From a virus: a DNA stretch of 44,503 nucleotides. Positions 34,681 through 41,995 of this stretch are shown piece by piece. The position numbers and the translations under genes were made by a program. The DNA is taken from IMG/VR virus record IMGVR_UViG_3300009553_000039, positions 1 to 44,503 of that record; one strand, given 5' to 3'. Below the pieces are notes generated by a model that saw only the letters and a program-made list of their open reading frames with translations, searched no databases and was not told the origin of the DNA. Each line of letters starts with the position of its first letter. Positions within the stretch are counted from its first letter, which is position 1.

Positions 34681-34983
34681 CTAAACTTTCTCAAATTGTT
34701 CCTTAAACTCTTTTTCCGTGCCGTGCCAGCTAAATTCCGTGCTCTTGGCGTGGTGTGTTCGCCCAAAGTGCGGTAATGCGCCCGCCTCATCTACGATCTT
34801 CAGACCATAGGTAGGCGCATCATCCGGCTCTCCGATCTTATGGTAGCTACCTTTGTAGCCTTCCATGTCTGGCTTTTGCGGCCCTACCTGTACCGCCTTC
34901 CTAGGATCGGCAGGATCAGGCATGAATGCTGGCGGGCGCGTGGATTCAAACTTTGGCGCTGGCGATTTAGCTTTCTTAGGCAT
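34681..34983 (-). CDS. Small capsid-associated protein
   Basis: 100 aa. N-terminus disordered and proline-rich (KAKSPAPKFESTRPPAFMPDP), then 'YGLKIVDEAGALPHFGRTHHAKSTEFSWHGTEKEF'. Lies immediately after the major capsid gene with abundant expression implied. Its tail resembles the 88-aa gene at 4487-4753. Possibly a decoration, maturation or internal virion protein. Confidence 0.55.
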   Translation of the reverse strand: MPKKAKSPAPKFESTRPPAFMPDPADPRKAVQVGPQKPDMEGYKGSYHKIGEPDDAPTYGLKIVDEAGALPHFGRTHHAKSTEFSWHGTEKEFKEQFEKV

Positions 34984-35013
34984 TTGATTTTTCCTTTTTT
35001 CTGGCTTGGATTT

Positions 35014-36096
35014 TTACGAATACTGCGTGGCGATCAAATCTCCGGCGCGCGTGTTGCCGATGTAAGGCGTGCTGCTCATCTTAAGCCGCAACACCTGACT
35101 GTCGATTTTGCGTTCGTAATATGATTCGACATAGTTACCGCCATCGAAACTCATGGTTTCGCCTTCGTCTGTAGGCATGCCGTTCGCAGACCAATTTTCC
35201 CAAAACGCGTTCACACCGATACCGCCAAGAATTGGTACGCCTAGCCCACCGGATACGTCTTTTTCCGGGTTTGGCTCTTGCGGCAAACCTACACCCTTTG
35301 CCAGACCCGGCCTGCCAACCCAAATATAGGTATTACTCCAAATCGCTGTTAGCGATGGCGTGGCTTGATCGGCTGCCGCGTTGTAATACACATCGCCGAC
35401 TAGAATGTTCTTGATACCAAATTCCTGAACAGACTGTTCAATCATGTTATGTGTAGCTTCCTGCCCGGCGCGCAGCGTGCCTACCACAAACCCCTGAACT
35501 GTCGTTGCGCGTCGCACGCGTTCAAATACTATGCCGCTCATTACGGCAGTGTACGGTGGTGGTTCGCCTTTCGCCTTCACCCGGCGCGAGGACGCTACCA
35601 AGTCAGCAATCAGGCTGATTGTAGCGATGTTAGCCTCAGTGTAGGCAACCGTGCTGTTTGTAGCCGACCCGAAGTTGCTGGTACTGAATATCTGCGCAGC
35701 GATCAGATATTCTTTGGTAAGACCCGAAAATTCTTGACCGAACCGGGCCGCGTAAAATGCTTCGAGATCAGCGTAGCCTGCATAATCTAACTGGACTTCG
35801 TTGGGCACTACGATCTCAACGCCACGCAGCGTCACAGTGAATGTGTCATCACCGAGTTTCGCTACCACTCGTTCAAAGTTAGTGCCCGGAGCGCGCACGT
35901 ACTTTGGTGCGGCGATATGACGCAGCGCCTGAGTATCCTGCAAGGTTGCCTTAATCAAGTGCGCTGTGCGCCGATTGATAGGGAAGTCAGGAAGCAATTG
36001 GTCGCCGATTAGACCGCCAATCGCACCCTCGCCTTCCACTATAGCCAAAGCAAGTTCCTGCCTTGGTAACACTGTTGAAACATCAAAAACTGGCAT
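35014..36096 (-). CDS. Major capsid protein
   Basis: 360 aa. Regular beta strands and features of HK97-fold capsid proteins: 'HLIKATLQDTQALRHIAAPKYVRAPGTNFERVVAKLGDDTFTV' N-arm and 'YADLEAFYAARFGQEFSGLTKEYLIAAQIFS' (spine helix-like region), C-terminal 'DSQVLRLKMSSTPYIG'. Position after the decoration and protease/scaffold genes and before the terminator supports it. Confidence 0.75.
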   Translation of the reverse strand: MPVFDVSTVLPRQELALAIVEGEGAIGGLIGDQLLPDFPINRRTAHLIKATLQDTQALRHIAAPKYVRAPGTNFERVVAKLGDDTFTVTLRGVEIVVPNEVQLDYAGYADLEAFYAARFGQEFSGLTKEYLIAAQIFSTSNFGSATNSTVAYTEANIATISLIADLVASSRRVKAKGEPPPYTAVMSGIVFERVRRATTVQGFVVGTLRAGQEATHNMIEQSVQEFGIKNILVGDVYYNAAADQATPSLTAIWSNTYIWVGRPGLAKGVGLPQEPNPEKDVSGGLGVPILGGIGVNAFWENWSANGMPTDEGETMSFDGGNYVESYYERKIDSQVLRLKMSSTPYIGNTRAGDLIATQYS

Positions 36097-36125
36097 AGTT
36101 AGTTACTCCGTTTGTTTGGCTATAG

Positions 36126-36494
36126 TTATACCGCAAGTTCGATTTCGCCGAGCACGTCAGCGCCCGATGTAGCTAGCGCCCACTTGCCTACCAACACGGC
36201 GCTACTTCCTGATGTCTTTGAAAACTTACCGCTGGCTGCGGTATAGGCAGGATCGCCTACCGCTGCTGCCTCAGACGATATGGCGGGTACCTTTCCGCCG
36301 CCGTGCATACTGGTAGCATTCCCTACCTTGGCTGCCTCGATAGCAGTCAGTGTGATGTAATCTCCTGCGTCAGTAATCCCGGATGCGTCGCAACTCCCTG
36401 ACGAGTTAAGAGACACGCGGATTCCACGACCCAGCGCGGCGTTAGCTAAAATTGTTCGCGGCTGGATTCCAATGTATGTTGCCATTTCTGCCAT
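36126..36494 (-). CDS. Capsid decoration protein, DUF2190-like
   Basis: 122 aa. Short beta repeats (YITLTAIEAAKVGNATSMHGGG, VGDPAYTAASGKFSKTSGSSAVLVGKWALATSGADVLG) match the DUF2190/decoration-protein look. Between the scaffold/protease gene and the major capsid gene. Confidence 0.65.
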   Translation of the reverse strand: MAEMATYIGIQPRTILANAALGRGIRVSLNSSGSCDASGITDAGDYITLTAIEAAKVGNATSMHGGGKVPAISSEAAAVGDPAYTAASGKFSKTSGSSAVLVGKWALATSGADVLGEIELAV

Positions 36495-36532
36495 AACTTG
36501 TGTTACTCCGTATTCTTAAGGATGTAGTTGGG

Positions 36533-37042
36533 TTACTTTCGCTCTAATCGTTGAGGCACGGTCTTGCCGGGATTAGGATGATTCAGCTTCATCCACTCAT
36601 TGTATTCCTCTGGCGCATCCTGTCTCGCGCGCTGGATTGCCAAGCTTTCACGCTTGCAACCATCATCCATATACTTCTGCACGCGTGCCTGAAATTTGTT
36701 GACCGTGCCGCCGCCAGAACCATCGCCTTCGGATGCTTTCGCGGGCTTGCCGCCAGTCTGTCGGAAGAACTGCATGTTAGACTTGGCGATCAGTCCGCTA
36801 AACTCGGAAGCTGTTAGATCGCCGACTTTTTTGCTGCCAGCGCGAAATGCCGCGACCTTCTCTTGCTTGGTCTTGTCGTCATCCTCTGCGGTTACACCCG
36901 CTGAAGCCATTTCCTCTTTGTCTTTTTCCTCTTGCGTTTTTTCTGGCGGCTTGGGCATTGCTTCCTCGAATGCCTGTTTAAGTACGGGCTTCAACGCTGT
37001 TGCGATTCCGGCTGACAATGCTTGGATGGTTTTTTCGTCCAT
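36533..37042 (-). CDS. Nested scaffold protein by internal start (Nu3-like)
   Basis: In-frame internal ATG at 37042 preceded by AGAGGAAC (Shine-Dalgarno, 8 nt before the ATG) would give a 169-aa product that is almost all helix and linker (MDEKTIQALSAGIATALKPVLKQ ...). This is the layout of lambda gpC/Nu3, where the scaffold is translated from inside the protease gene. Confidence 0.65.
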   Translation of the reverse strand: MDEKTIQALSAGIATALKPVLKQAFEEAMPKPPEKTQEEKDKEEMASAGVTAEDDDKTKQEKVAAFRAGSKKVGDLTASEFSGLIAKSNMQFFRQTGGKPAKASEGDGSGGGTVNKFQARVQKYMDDGCKRESLAIQRARQDAPEEYNEWMKLNHPNPGKTVPQRLERK

Positions 37043-37585
37043 GTTAAGTTCCTCTGTTTCGGTTGGATGTAAGTTATTCTCGTGTGTTGTCAAATTTTCT
37101 GAAAACAGCCCGGTAGGGTTTGCTGCTGGCAAGTCAACCAGCATGGCCGCGTAGATTTCTGTGCAACGGGCGAATTTGTTACCCTCGATTTCTTCATCGT
37201 CGCCCGTAAACTCCACGCTAAGCCCGATGTTACCCGGAGTTGTTTCGGCTATCTCGTAAAGGTATTCCTTTGGCTCACTTGGAAACGCCCTGTAAACGTG
37301 TAGATCGCCAACCGTTTTATCGCCCTTAATTCGGATTGTTTCAGGCGGTATCCATCCAAGCAGCATGCCAGCGCCGTGCTGGAACGTGTTGGGATTCCAC
37401 CTGATTCTTAGACCGTCAGTGTAGGTCTTGGCGCAGTCTCTTACTGTCTCTAGCGTTTTCTGATCGCACGTTTTCCCGTGCCCGCGTGCCTCGCCTAACG
37501 ATATTAGTGAGACATCCCGAATGATTCCCGCGTCTCTGTCAACCTTTGTGCCGGATAGGTTAAGGCGGGAAATAAACTTAATCAC
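36533..37585 (-). CDS. Prohead protease fused to scaffold
   Basis: 350 aa, GTG start at 37585. N-terminal ~175 residues include 'RIRWNPNTFQHGAGMLLG' (His) and 'NIGLSVEFTG' (Ser), plausible His/Ser catalytic residues, and 'AAMLVDLPAANPTGLFS', typical of prohead serine proteases (S49/S78-like). The C-terminal half is a helical, Gln/Lys/Glu-rich scaffold with a Gly-rich linker. The protease processes head proteins after assembly. Confidence 0.7.
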   Translation of the reverse strand: MIKFISRLNLSGTKVDRDAGIIRDVSLISLGEARGHGKTCDQKTLETVRDCAKTYTDGLRIRWNPNTFQHGAGMLLGWIPPETIRIKGDKTVGDLHVYRAFPSEPKEYLYEIAETTPGNIGLSVEFTGDDEEIEGNKFARCTEIYAAMLVDLPAANPTGLFSENLTTHENNLHPTETEELNMDEKTIQALSAGIATALKPVLKQAFEEAMPKPPEKTQEEKDKEEMASAGVTAEDDDKTKQEKVAAFRAGSKKVGDLTASEFSGLIAKSNMQFFRQTGGKPAKASEGDGSGGGTVNKFQARVQKYMDDGCKRESLAIQRARQDAPEEYNEWMKLNHPNPGKTVPQRLERK

Positions 37586-37758
37586 GTTTCCGCTTTTACG
37601 GCAGGGCGTTTCTGTTGTCCAGATTTATTTTTAGGATTCTTTTTAGTATCGACATCGATACCTTTGTTAAGTTGGGCACAGCCGCGAAGTGTTCCATCTA
37701 GCAAGGCGTCCTCATCGCCTTCGGCTAGCAGCCGCCATGTTTCACGTAGTTCGCTCAC
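37582..37758 (-). CDS. 58-aa hypothetical gene between portal and protease
   Basis: GTG start at 37758 overlaps the portal TGA (GTGA), stop overlaps the protease GTG. MSELRETWRLLAEGDEDALLDG is acidic, then a basic Lys-rich tail after GIDVDT, encoded by a palindrome copy. Candidate immunity or chaperone partner of the portal's toxin-like domain, on position only. Confidence 0.6.
   Translation of the reverse strand: MSELRETWRLLAEGDEDALLDGTLRGCAQLNKGIDVDTKKNPKNKSGQQKRPAVKAET
37646..37661. repeat. 16-bp palindrome copy (GTATCGACATCGATAC)
   Basis: Exact copy, CA orientation, inside the 58-aa gene. Confidence 0.9.
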
Positions 37759-40700
37759 CTGTTACCCTCGTCTATTACCTTACCACGGAAGTCTTTATTG
37801 TCAATCTCGCGCCATGACTTGATGTTACTATCCTTTTTAAGTTCTTCATACACGTAATCGGGCTTACTATCTACGTCATTCTGCACATAGCTAGGATCGG
37901 TAAAGCGACCAGTATCCAAGAAACGTTGCCATGTTAAGGGCGCTGTCTGTGACATCGGCGCTTTAACATGGATGATATGCACATCATAACCCGCTTTGGT
38001 TAAGGTTTCCGCTCGTGTCTTTAACTTGGTTAGGTTTCCACCTACCTCGTCATACACAAGGTTATGCCGCTCCGCTATGGCTCGTGCTGTTAAGTCAGTC
38101 ATTAACTCTTTAGTTTCTGACTGCATAAGCGGTCTGTTCCAACCCTTAAACTCTGGCAACTGCGCCGCCATATCATCTGCGCTCAGCGTTGTTGAGTTAC
38201 CATATCCAGAGATATACTTTCCAGCGCCCATCGTTTTGCCTGCGGCTGGCTTGCCCATAAGAAATACGGCTTGTGGTCGTTCGCCTTCCTGCACTGGACT
38301 TCCCTTTAGCATGTTATTGACAATCTTTTCATGTATCGCCTTGCGCTCAGGCGTGTATTTCCCGTCAACCATGTTACGCTCCGCTGTCCAATGCTCGCGA
38401 GCTACGGGATCGGTGTTGTAAGAGTTTAGCCGCGCCGACACAGTTTTGTATTCCGGCAGTGTTGCTAATTCTTTTGTATAACGATCTACGTCCGCGTCGT
38501 CAACTGGCGGCTTGGGCTGCGGATGGTCTAAATCCAGTACGCGCGCCTCGATGTTTTTGTCTTTACCCTCTTTAAGCAACGCAGCTACCCTGTGATGACC
38601 ATTCAAGATATAGGTGTGCCCATCGAATTTAACAGCTTGAATCGGTTTTGTTCCGCCCGTCTCTGGCTTATCAATGATCTCTTGGACACGATCTTTGTTC
38701 ACTGCTGGCTGTGTTACTACCACGTTATCTAGTGATAGCTTTGTAGTAGGAAGGGTATCAAATACCTCATCACGCGATTTAACAAAGTCGCCTACGTCAA
38801 TCTCATCCGGCTTCAGCGTACCTTGTAGCGCATTCACGCGACGAAAGAACGGCGTCTGCGAGTAAGATGTGTATTTAACATCCGGTAGGTATTGGTCTAG
38901 CCTGACTGTCTTACTCGGATCGGCTAACGAACGATCTGGCTTGTAGTCTGAAATCTTTTTGTCCAGACCTGTTAACTTCGGTATGCTCTTGTCTGGCGGC
39001 TCGTAATCAATGTCGTGCGGGCCTTTCGGGCCTTTATATGGCCCAACACGTTTTTGGACATTCTTTGGTGGCACATAATCAATGTCGTATGGGCCTTCCT
39101 TTTTATCCGCAGCTTTCTTTGTAGCTGTGCCGCCGCCGCCTTCCCCCGGATGTACGTATCCCGGTTCTTGGCTACCCTTTCCTTCATCCTCGAATTTGCC
39201 AGACTTGTCGCGGGCTTGGCTGGGATCATAAAAGTTCTGGATAACAAGCGGGCCATGTCCGTTGCGTTCGTACCTTTCTTCATCCTCTAAATCTACACCG
39301 TCATCAGTAGCGCCCGGCTTATCCCTGTTAGTCGCCGCGTCAACTTTCTCGCCCGCCGCTTCAGCCGATTTCATTGCACCGCCGCCTGCCCCTTTTGGCC
39401 CGGTCTTAACCATCATGGCGTAAACTTCCTGCCATTCCAGCTTAAGTGTTTTGGCGACTTTCATTGCAGCCTCGATCATGGTTTGCACCTCGTGACTGCG
39501 TTGCGTGATAATATCTTCGATGTCGCCGCGTCCGCCGTCAGCTACCACCATTGCGCCCGTGTTAAGCACCGCGTTAACTTCGTTGATGTCCGCCTCTGAT
39601 TCGCGGCCTACGTCGATGGTAGGTTTAGCCGGGAAAAACCAACTCCATTGCAACCAGTTGGGATGATATGGCAGATCGCCGCGCGCTATTGCTTCACCGA
39701 GTATCAGCATTACCACCTGATCCAGCTTTTGTTCCCGTAACATTTCCTGCCAAATCTGGATTGAACGCGCGTCCTGCGCCGAGCACTGCCGGACTGCCGG
39801 GCCTGTTAGCCCCGTCATGTCGTAAGTGAATCCGTATGTCAGTCCCGCGCCAATGGCAATATCCCTGACTGTATTTTCATACATCCCGATAATGTTAGGG
39901 CTGGGCCTGCTGTGCTGAAACATGGTAACATCTTCGCCTTCGGATAGCGCTGTAACTGTGTTGGGCCGCACTTCGTAGGTGTCGATGAAATTCCCATCTT
40001 TGTCTTGTAGCCTGTTACGATCAAACGGAAGGCTATCCGGTAACAATCCTGATTTTGTGTGAAACACGCCAGCGTATGACGCTGCCCATAGTAACGCCTG
40101 CAACTCGTATTGCCGCATCCGGTCAATGTAAGTGGCGTTATCAATGGCATGCTTGAACAAGCTTACCCCGCGATAATCGTCGTAGCTAATCGGTATTGGA
40201 TTAGTGAAAAACAGGAACTTGGGCAACCCTCGCTCATCGCGCATGTTATAGGTGTCATCAAAGCGATATGTTCCGCTGCGCTTGTCCTGATAGAATACTT
40301 GCACGGCTTTGATTGCTGCCGTCTTAGAATCAAGCACTAGCCCGCGAACATACGTCTGGCTAGTCTGGTATCTGTAAGGATCGCCGATACGGTTAGCTTC
40401 GATGCCTTGCAGGTAAATCTCTGCCTCGCTCTCGTCACCTTCACGGATGATGTTAGTACCAACGTCGCCCTTAAGCGCGATGCACTTAACGTCAAGCATG
40501 CACATCTGACGCAATGTGAAGCGCCGCGTTACATCGATGTTACCGGGCTTGGTGGTCTTATCTTTGATGTATTGCTGATACTGACTATTGACGTTCTTAT
40601 CGCCAGTCCGTGCCTGCCATGAGAGCGTACCGCAAACGTAAGTAGGAAACTTTATCAGGATGCCAGAGCACAACCCGGAGTTATCTACCATGTCGATTGC

Positions 40701-40931
40701 GTTCCACATCACTTGTAATTTCTCGCGCTGGATACGCAACCATTCTCCCGCTGTGTGCGCTGTTGAGTTAGGCCGAGAACTGGTAGGCTGCGCCGCGAGA
40801 TACCTAAACCAATTCATCTTTTCACGGGCAACCATTCGGTTAAGCGCCGTTCGCGTCGAAACAAGACCCAGCGCCTTGTCGATCCTACTCTCCCATTTCG
40901 TAGGCGTGTAGGGCTGGTATTCCTTGCTCAT
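37755..40931 (-). CDS. Portal protein fused to ParB-like and zeta-toxin-like kinase domains
   Basis: 1058 aa, about twice a normal portal. Residues 1 to about 500 are a lambda gpB-type portal (N-terminal 'VSTRTALNRMVAREKMNWFRYL', later 'VRQCSAQDARSIQIWQEML'). A linker (about 500-700) has two repeats 'GP.DIDY.PP'. Residues about 720-800 are ParB/Srx-like ('VNKDRVQEII', 'ILNGHHRVAALLKEG', GHHR near 777). Residues about 880-1058 are zeta-toxin-like: Walker A GKPAAGKT (near 895), an Asp-rich 'LSADDMAAQLPEF', and 'LTWQRFLDTGRFTDP' (Arg residues of the UDP-sugar site). The C-terminal pair looks catalytically complete. Confidence 0.8.
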   Translation of the reverse strand: MSKEYQPYTPTKWESRIDKALGLVSTRTALNRMVAREKMNWFRYLAAQPTSSRPNSTAHTAGEWLRIQREKLQVMWNAIDMVDNSGLCSGILIKFPTYVCGTLSWQARTGDKNVNSQYQQYIKDKTTKPGNIDVTRRFTLRQMCMLDVKCIALKGDVGTNIIREGDESEAEIYLQGIEANRIGDPYRYQTSQTYVRGLVLDSKTAAIKAVQVFYQDKRSGTYRFDDTYNMRDERGLPKFLFFTNPIPISYDDYRGVSLFKHAIDNATYIDRMRQYELQALLWAASYAGVFHTKSGLLPDSLPFDRNRLQDKDGNFIDTYEVRPNTVTALSEGEDVTMFQHSRPSPNIIGMYENTVRDIAIGAGLTYGFTYDMTGLTGPAVRQCSAQDARSIQIWQEMLREQKLDQVVMLILGEAIARGDLPYHPNWLQWSWFFPAKPTIDVGRESEADINEVNAVLNTGAMVVADGGRGDIEDIITQRSHEVQTMIEAAMKVAKTLKLEWQEVYAMMVKTGPKGAGGGAMKSAEAAGEKVDAATNRDKPGATDDGVDLEDEERYERNGHGPLVIQNFYDPSQARDKSGKFEDEGKGSQEPGYVHPGEGGGGTATKKAADKKEGPYDIDYVPPKNVQKRVGPYKGPKGPHDIDYEPPDKSIPKLTGLDKKISDYKPDRSLADPSKTVRLDQYLPDVKYTSYSQTPFFRRVNALQGTLKPDEIDVGDFVKSRDEVFDTLPTTKLSLDNVVVTQPAVNKDRVQEIIDKPETGGTKPIQAVKFDGHTYILNGHHRVAALLKEGKDKNIEARVLDLDHPQPKPPVDDADVDRYTKELATLPEYKTVSARLNSYNTDPVAREHWTAERNMVDGKYTPERKAIHEKIVNNMLKGSPVQEGERPQAVFLMGKPAAGKTMGAGKYISGYGNSTTLSADDMAAQLPEFKGWNRPLMQSETKELMTDLTARAIAERHNLVYDEVGGNLTKLKTRAETLTKAGYDVHIIHVKAPMSQTAPLTWQRFLDTGRFTDPSYVQNDVDSKPDYVYEELKKDSNIKSWREIDNKDFRGKVIDEGNR

Positions 40932-41194
40932 GCTGAGCGCCCGCTGAACTGTCGATCAGTGCGAATGCGTGCCTGCGCCGTCTGTGGCGTGCCGTTAGCG
41001 TAGCTAATCGCGACTTGTAGCAAACTTAGCGCCGCTCTTATATCCGGCAAGTCCGCACGCGAGATAGACCATCCGGGAAAAGCGTTGCTCTTACCCGTCT
41101 TAAGCACGTCATCCTCTGCCTGTAAGTAAAGCGCCCGTTTAGCTGCTAGCTCAGTAGTCGATAAGCCAAGGTAGGGATTGTCAGATAACGCCAT
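40928..41194 (-). CDS. gpW-like head-tail joining protein
   Basis: 88 aa. 'STTELAAKRALYLQAEDDVLKTGKSNAFPGWSISRADLPDIRAALSLLQVAI' resembles gpW (helix-rich, small), and it lies between terminase and portal, as W does in lambda. Assigned mainly by position. A stem-loop directly before the ATG may control its translation. Confidence 0.6.
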   Translation of the reverse strand: MALSDNPYLGLSTTELAAKRALYLQAEDDVLKTGKSNAFPGWSISRADLPDIRAALSLLQVAISYANGTPQTAQARIRTDRQFSGRSA

Positions 41195-41196
41195 GA

Positions 41197-41235
41197 CTGG
41201 ACAACCTTATCGCATTATGCGCGTCAGTTGTCCAG
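41197..41235 (-). promoter_or_regulatory. Inverted repeat in the leader of the gpW-like gene
   Basis: Minus strand CTGGACAAC and GTTGTCCAG (9-bp perfect arms) flank a 21-nt loop that includes CGCATAATGCG. The ATG (41194) is 2 nt after the stem and the AAGG ribosome site lies in the loop/stem border, so the structure could regulate initiation or be a protein-binding site. Confidence 0.6.
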
Positions 41236-41245
41236 CTTGGACTTT

Positions 41246-41527
41246 TTACTTTACCCGCTCGCAGTGTTCGCAATCGTTAGGATGCTTCTCATCCCATGAC
41301 GCGTAGCCATCAATTTCGCTGACAGTAACATCGTCTGGTAAGCACTGAGCGTAACACCTGTTCCGTTCTTTAATTGATCCACCGCATAACCCCCTCGCCT
41401 TGATTAAGGCGTCTCGCCGAGTTAATGCCACTGCCCATACATACGGGCCGCGAGCTAGATAGACGTGCCCTCGTGGAGCGCGTCTGTCATCATTCCTGTC
41501 CTGCCATTCCTTCGGTATTCTATTCAT
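41246..41527 (-). CDS. Hypothetical protein with C-x2-C ends
   Basis: 93 aa from ATG at 41527, preceded by GGAAGGTGG. 'RGPYVWAVALTRRDALIKARGLCGG' and C-terminal 'CEHCERVK' suggest a small zinc-binding protein. Between terminase and portal; function unknown. Confidence 0.6.
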   Translation of the reverse strand: MNRIPKEWQDRNDDRRAPRGHVYLARGPYVWAVALTRRDALIKARGLCGGSIKERNRCYAQCLPDDVTVSEIDGYASWDEKHPNDCEHCERVK

Positions 41528-41706
41528 GCTACCACCTTCCATTGTTCAACTTCCCTGCGAAGCGCCTCTTGTTTCTCCCGATGGGATTTAAGGAAGCGTT
41601 GCAGGCTTTCTTGTTTCTTGGCTTTCGCCCGCCGCATGGCGGCCTTGGCCGATTTGGTTTTCCACCACTTTGAAAGCAGTGGCGTTTCTTTTTCTCTGTC
41701 TCTCAT
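41524..41706 (-). CDS. Small basic protein after terminase
   Basis: 60 aa from ATG at 41706. Very basic helix (KSAKAAMRRAKAKKQESLQRFLK, REKQEALRREVEQ). The ATG is 5 nt after TATATT, so a leaderless promoter is possible. May bind DNA near the packaging genes. Confidence 0.6.
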   Translation of the reverse strand: MRDREKETPLLSKWWKTKSAKAAMRRAKAKKQESLQRFLKSHREKQEALRREVEQWKVVA

Positions 41707-41711
41707 GCTAT

Positions 41712-41749
41712 AATATAGCAAATGAGATTTCCGCAGTTTCGCTAAACTG
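41712..41749 (-). promoter_or_regulatory. Possible late promoter with palindromic site
   Basis: Minus strand: TATATT, 5 nt, ATG (41706). The -35 area is occupied by a perfect 6-bp-arm palindrome CAGTTT-AGCG-AAACTG (41734-41749) in place of a -35 box, as for an activator-dependent late promoter. Confidence 0.5.
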
Positions 41750-41776
41750 CCTGATTTTGAGATTAGCCTAACGAAT

Positions 41777-41995
41777 CTACCTAGCTAAATCTTTTTTGAA
41801 AAAATCAGTTGACGCGTTTTTCCACTTTTCTGCTGCGCGTCGATCCGAAGTTGAATTAACGGTAATCCATGACTTAAAACAGTTGCGCTCAAATATCTGT
41901 AAATGATACAGGATATTCGTATTGAAATACGATCTGCCTACAACTCTGCGTTTTTCCTTCACAGCGTATCGACATCGATACTTTCGGCCTGCCAT
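41777..41995 (-). CDS. Possible small gene overlapping the end of terminase
   Basis: ATG at 41995 opens 72 codons (MAGRKYRCRYAVKEKRRVVGRSYF ...) that run out of the terminase gene into a 237-bp gap without other genes. Protein-like (basic, Trp/Phe, ends KKDLAR) but no good ribosome site. The palindrome copy is read here as KYRCRY. Confidence 0.35.
   Translation of the reverse strand: MAGRKYRCRYAVKEKRRVVGRSYFNTNILYHLQIFERNCFKSWITVNSTSDRRAAEKWKNASTDFFKKDLAR

Noticed and set aside
35135-35414. Short frames over the major capsid gene
   Set aside because: Shadow frames of the capsid gene with no overlap logic; codon composition is that of an opposite or shifted strand.
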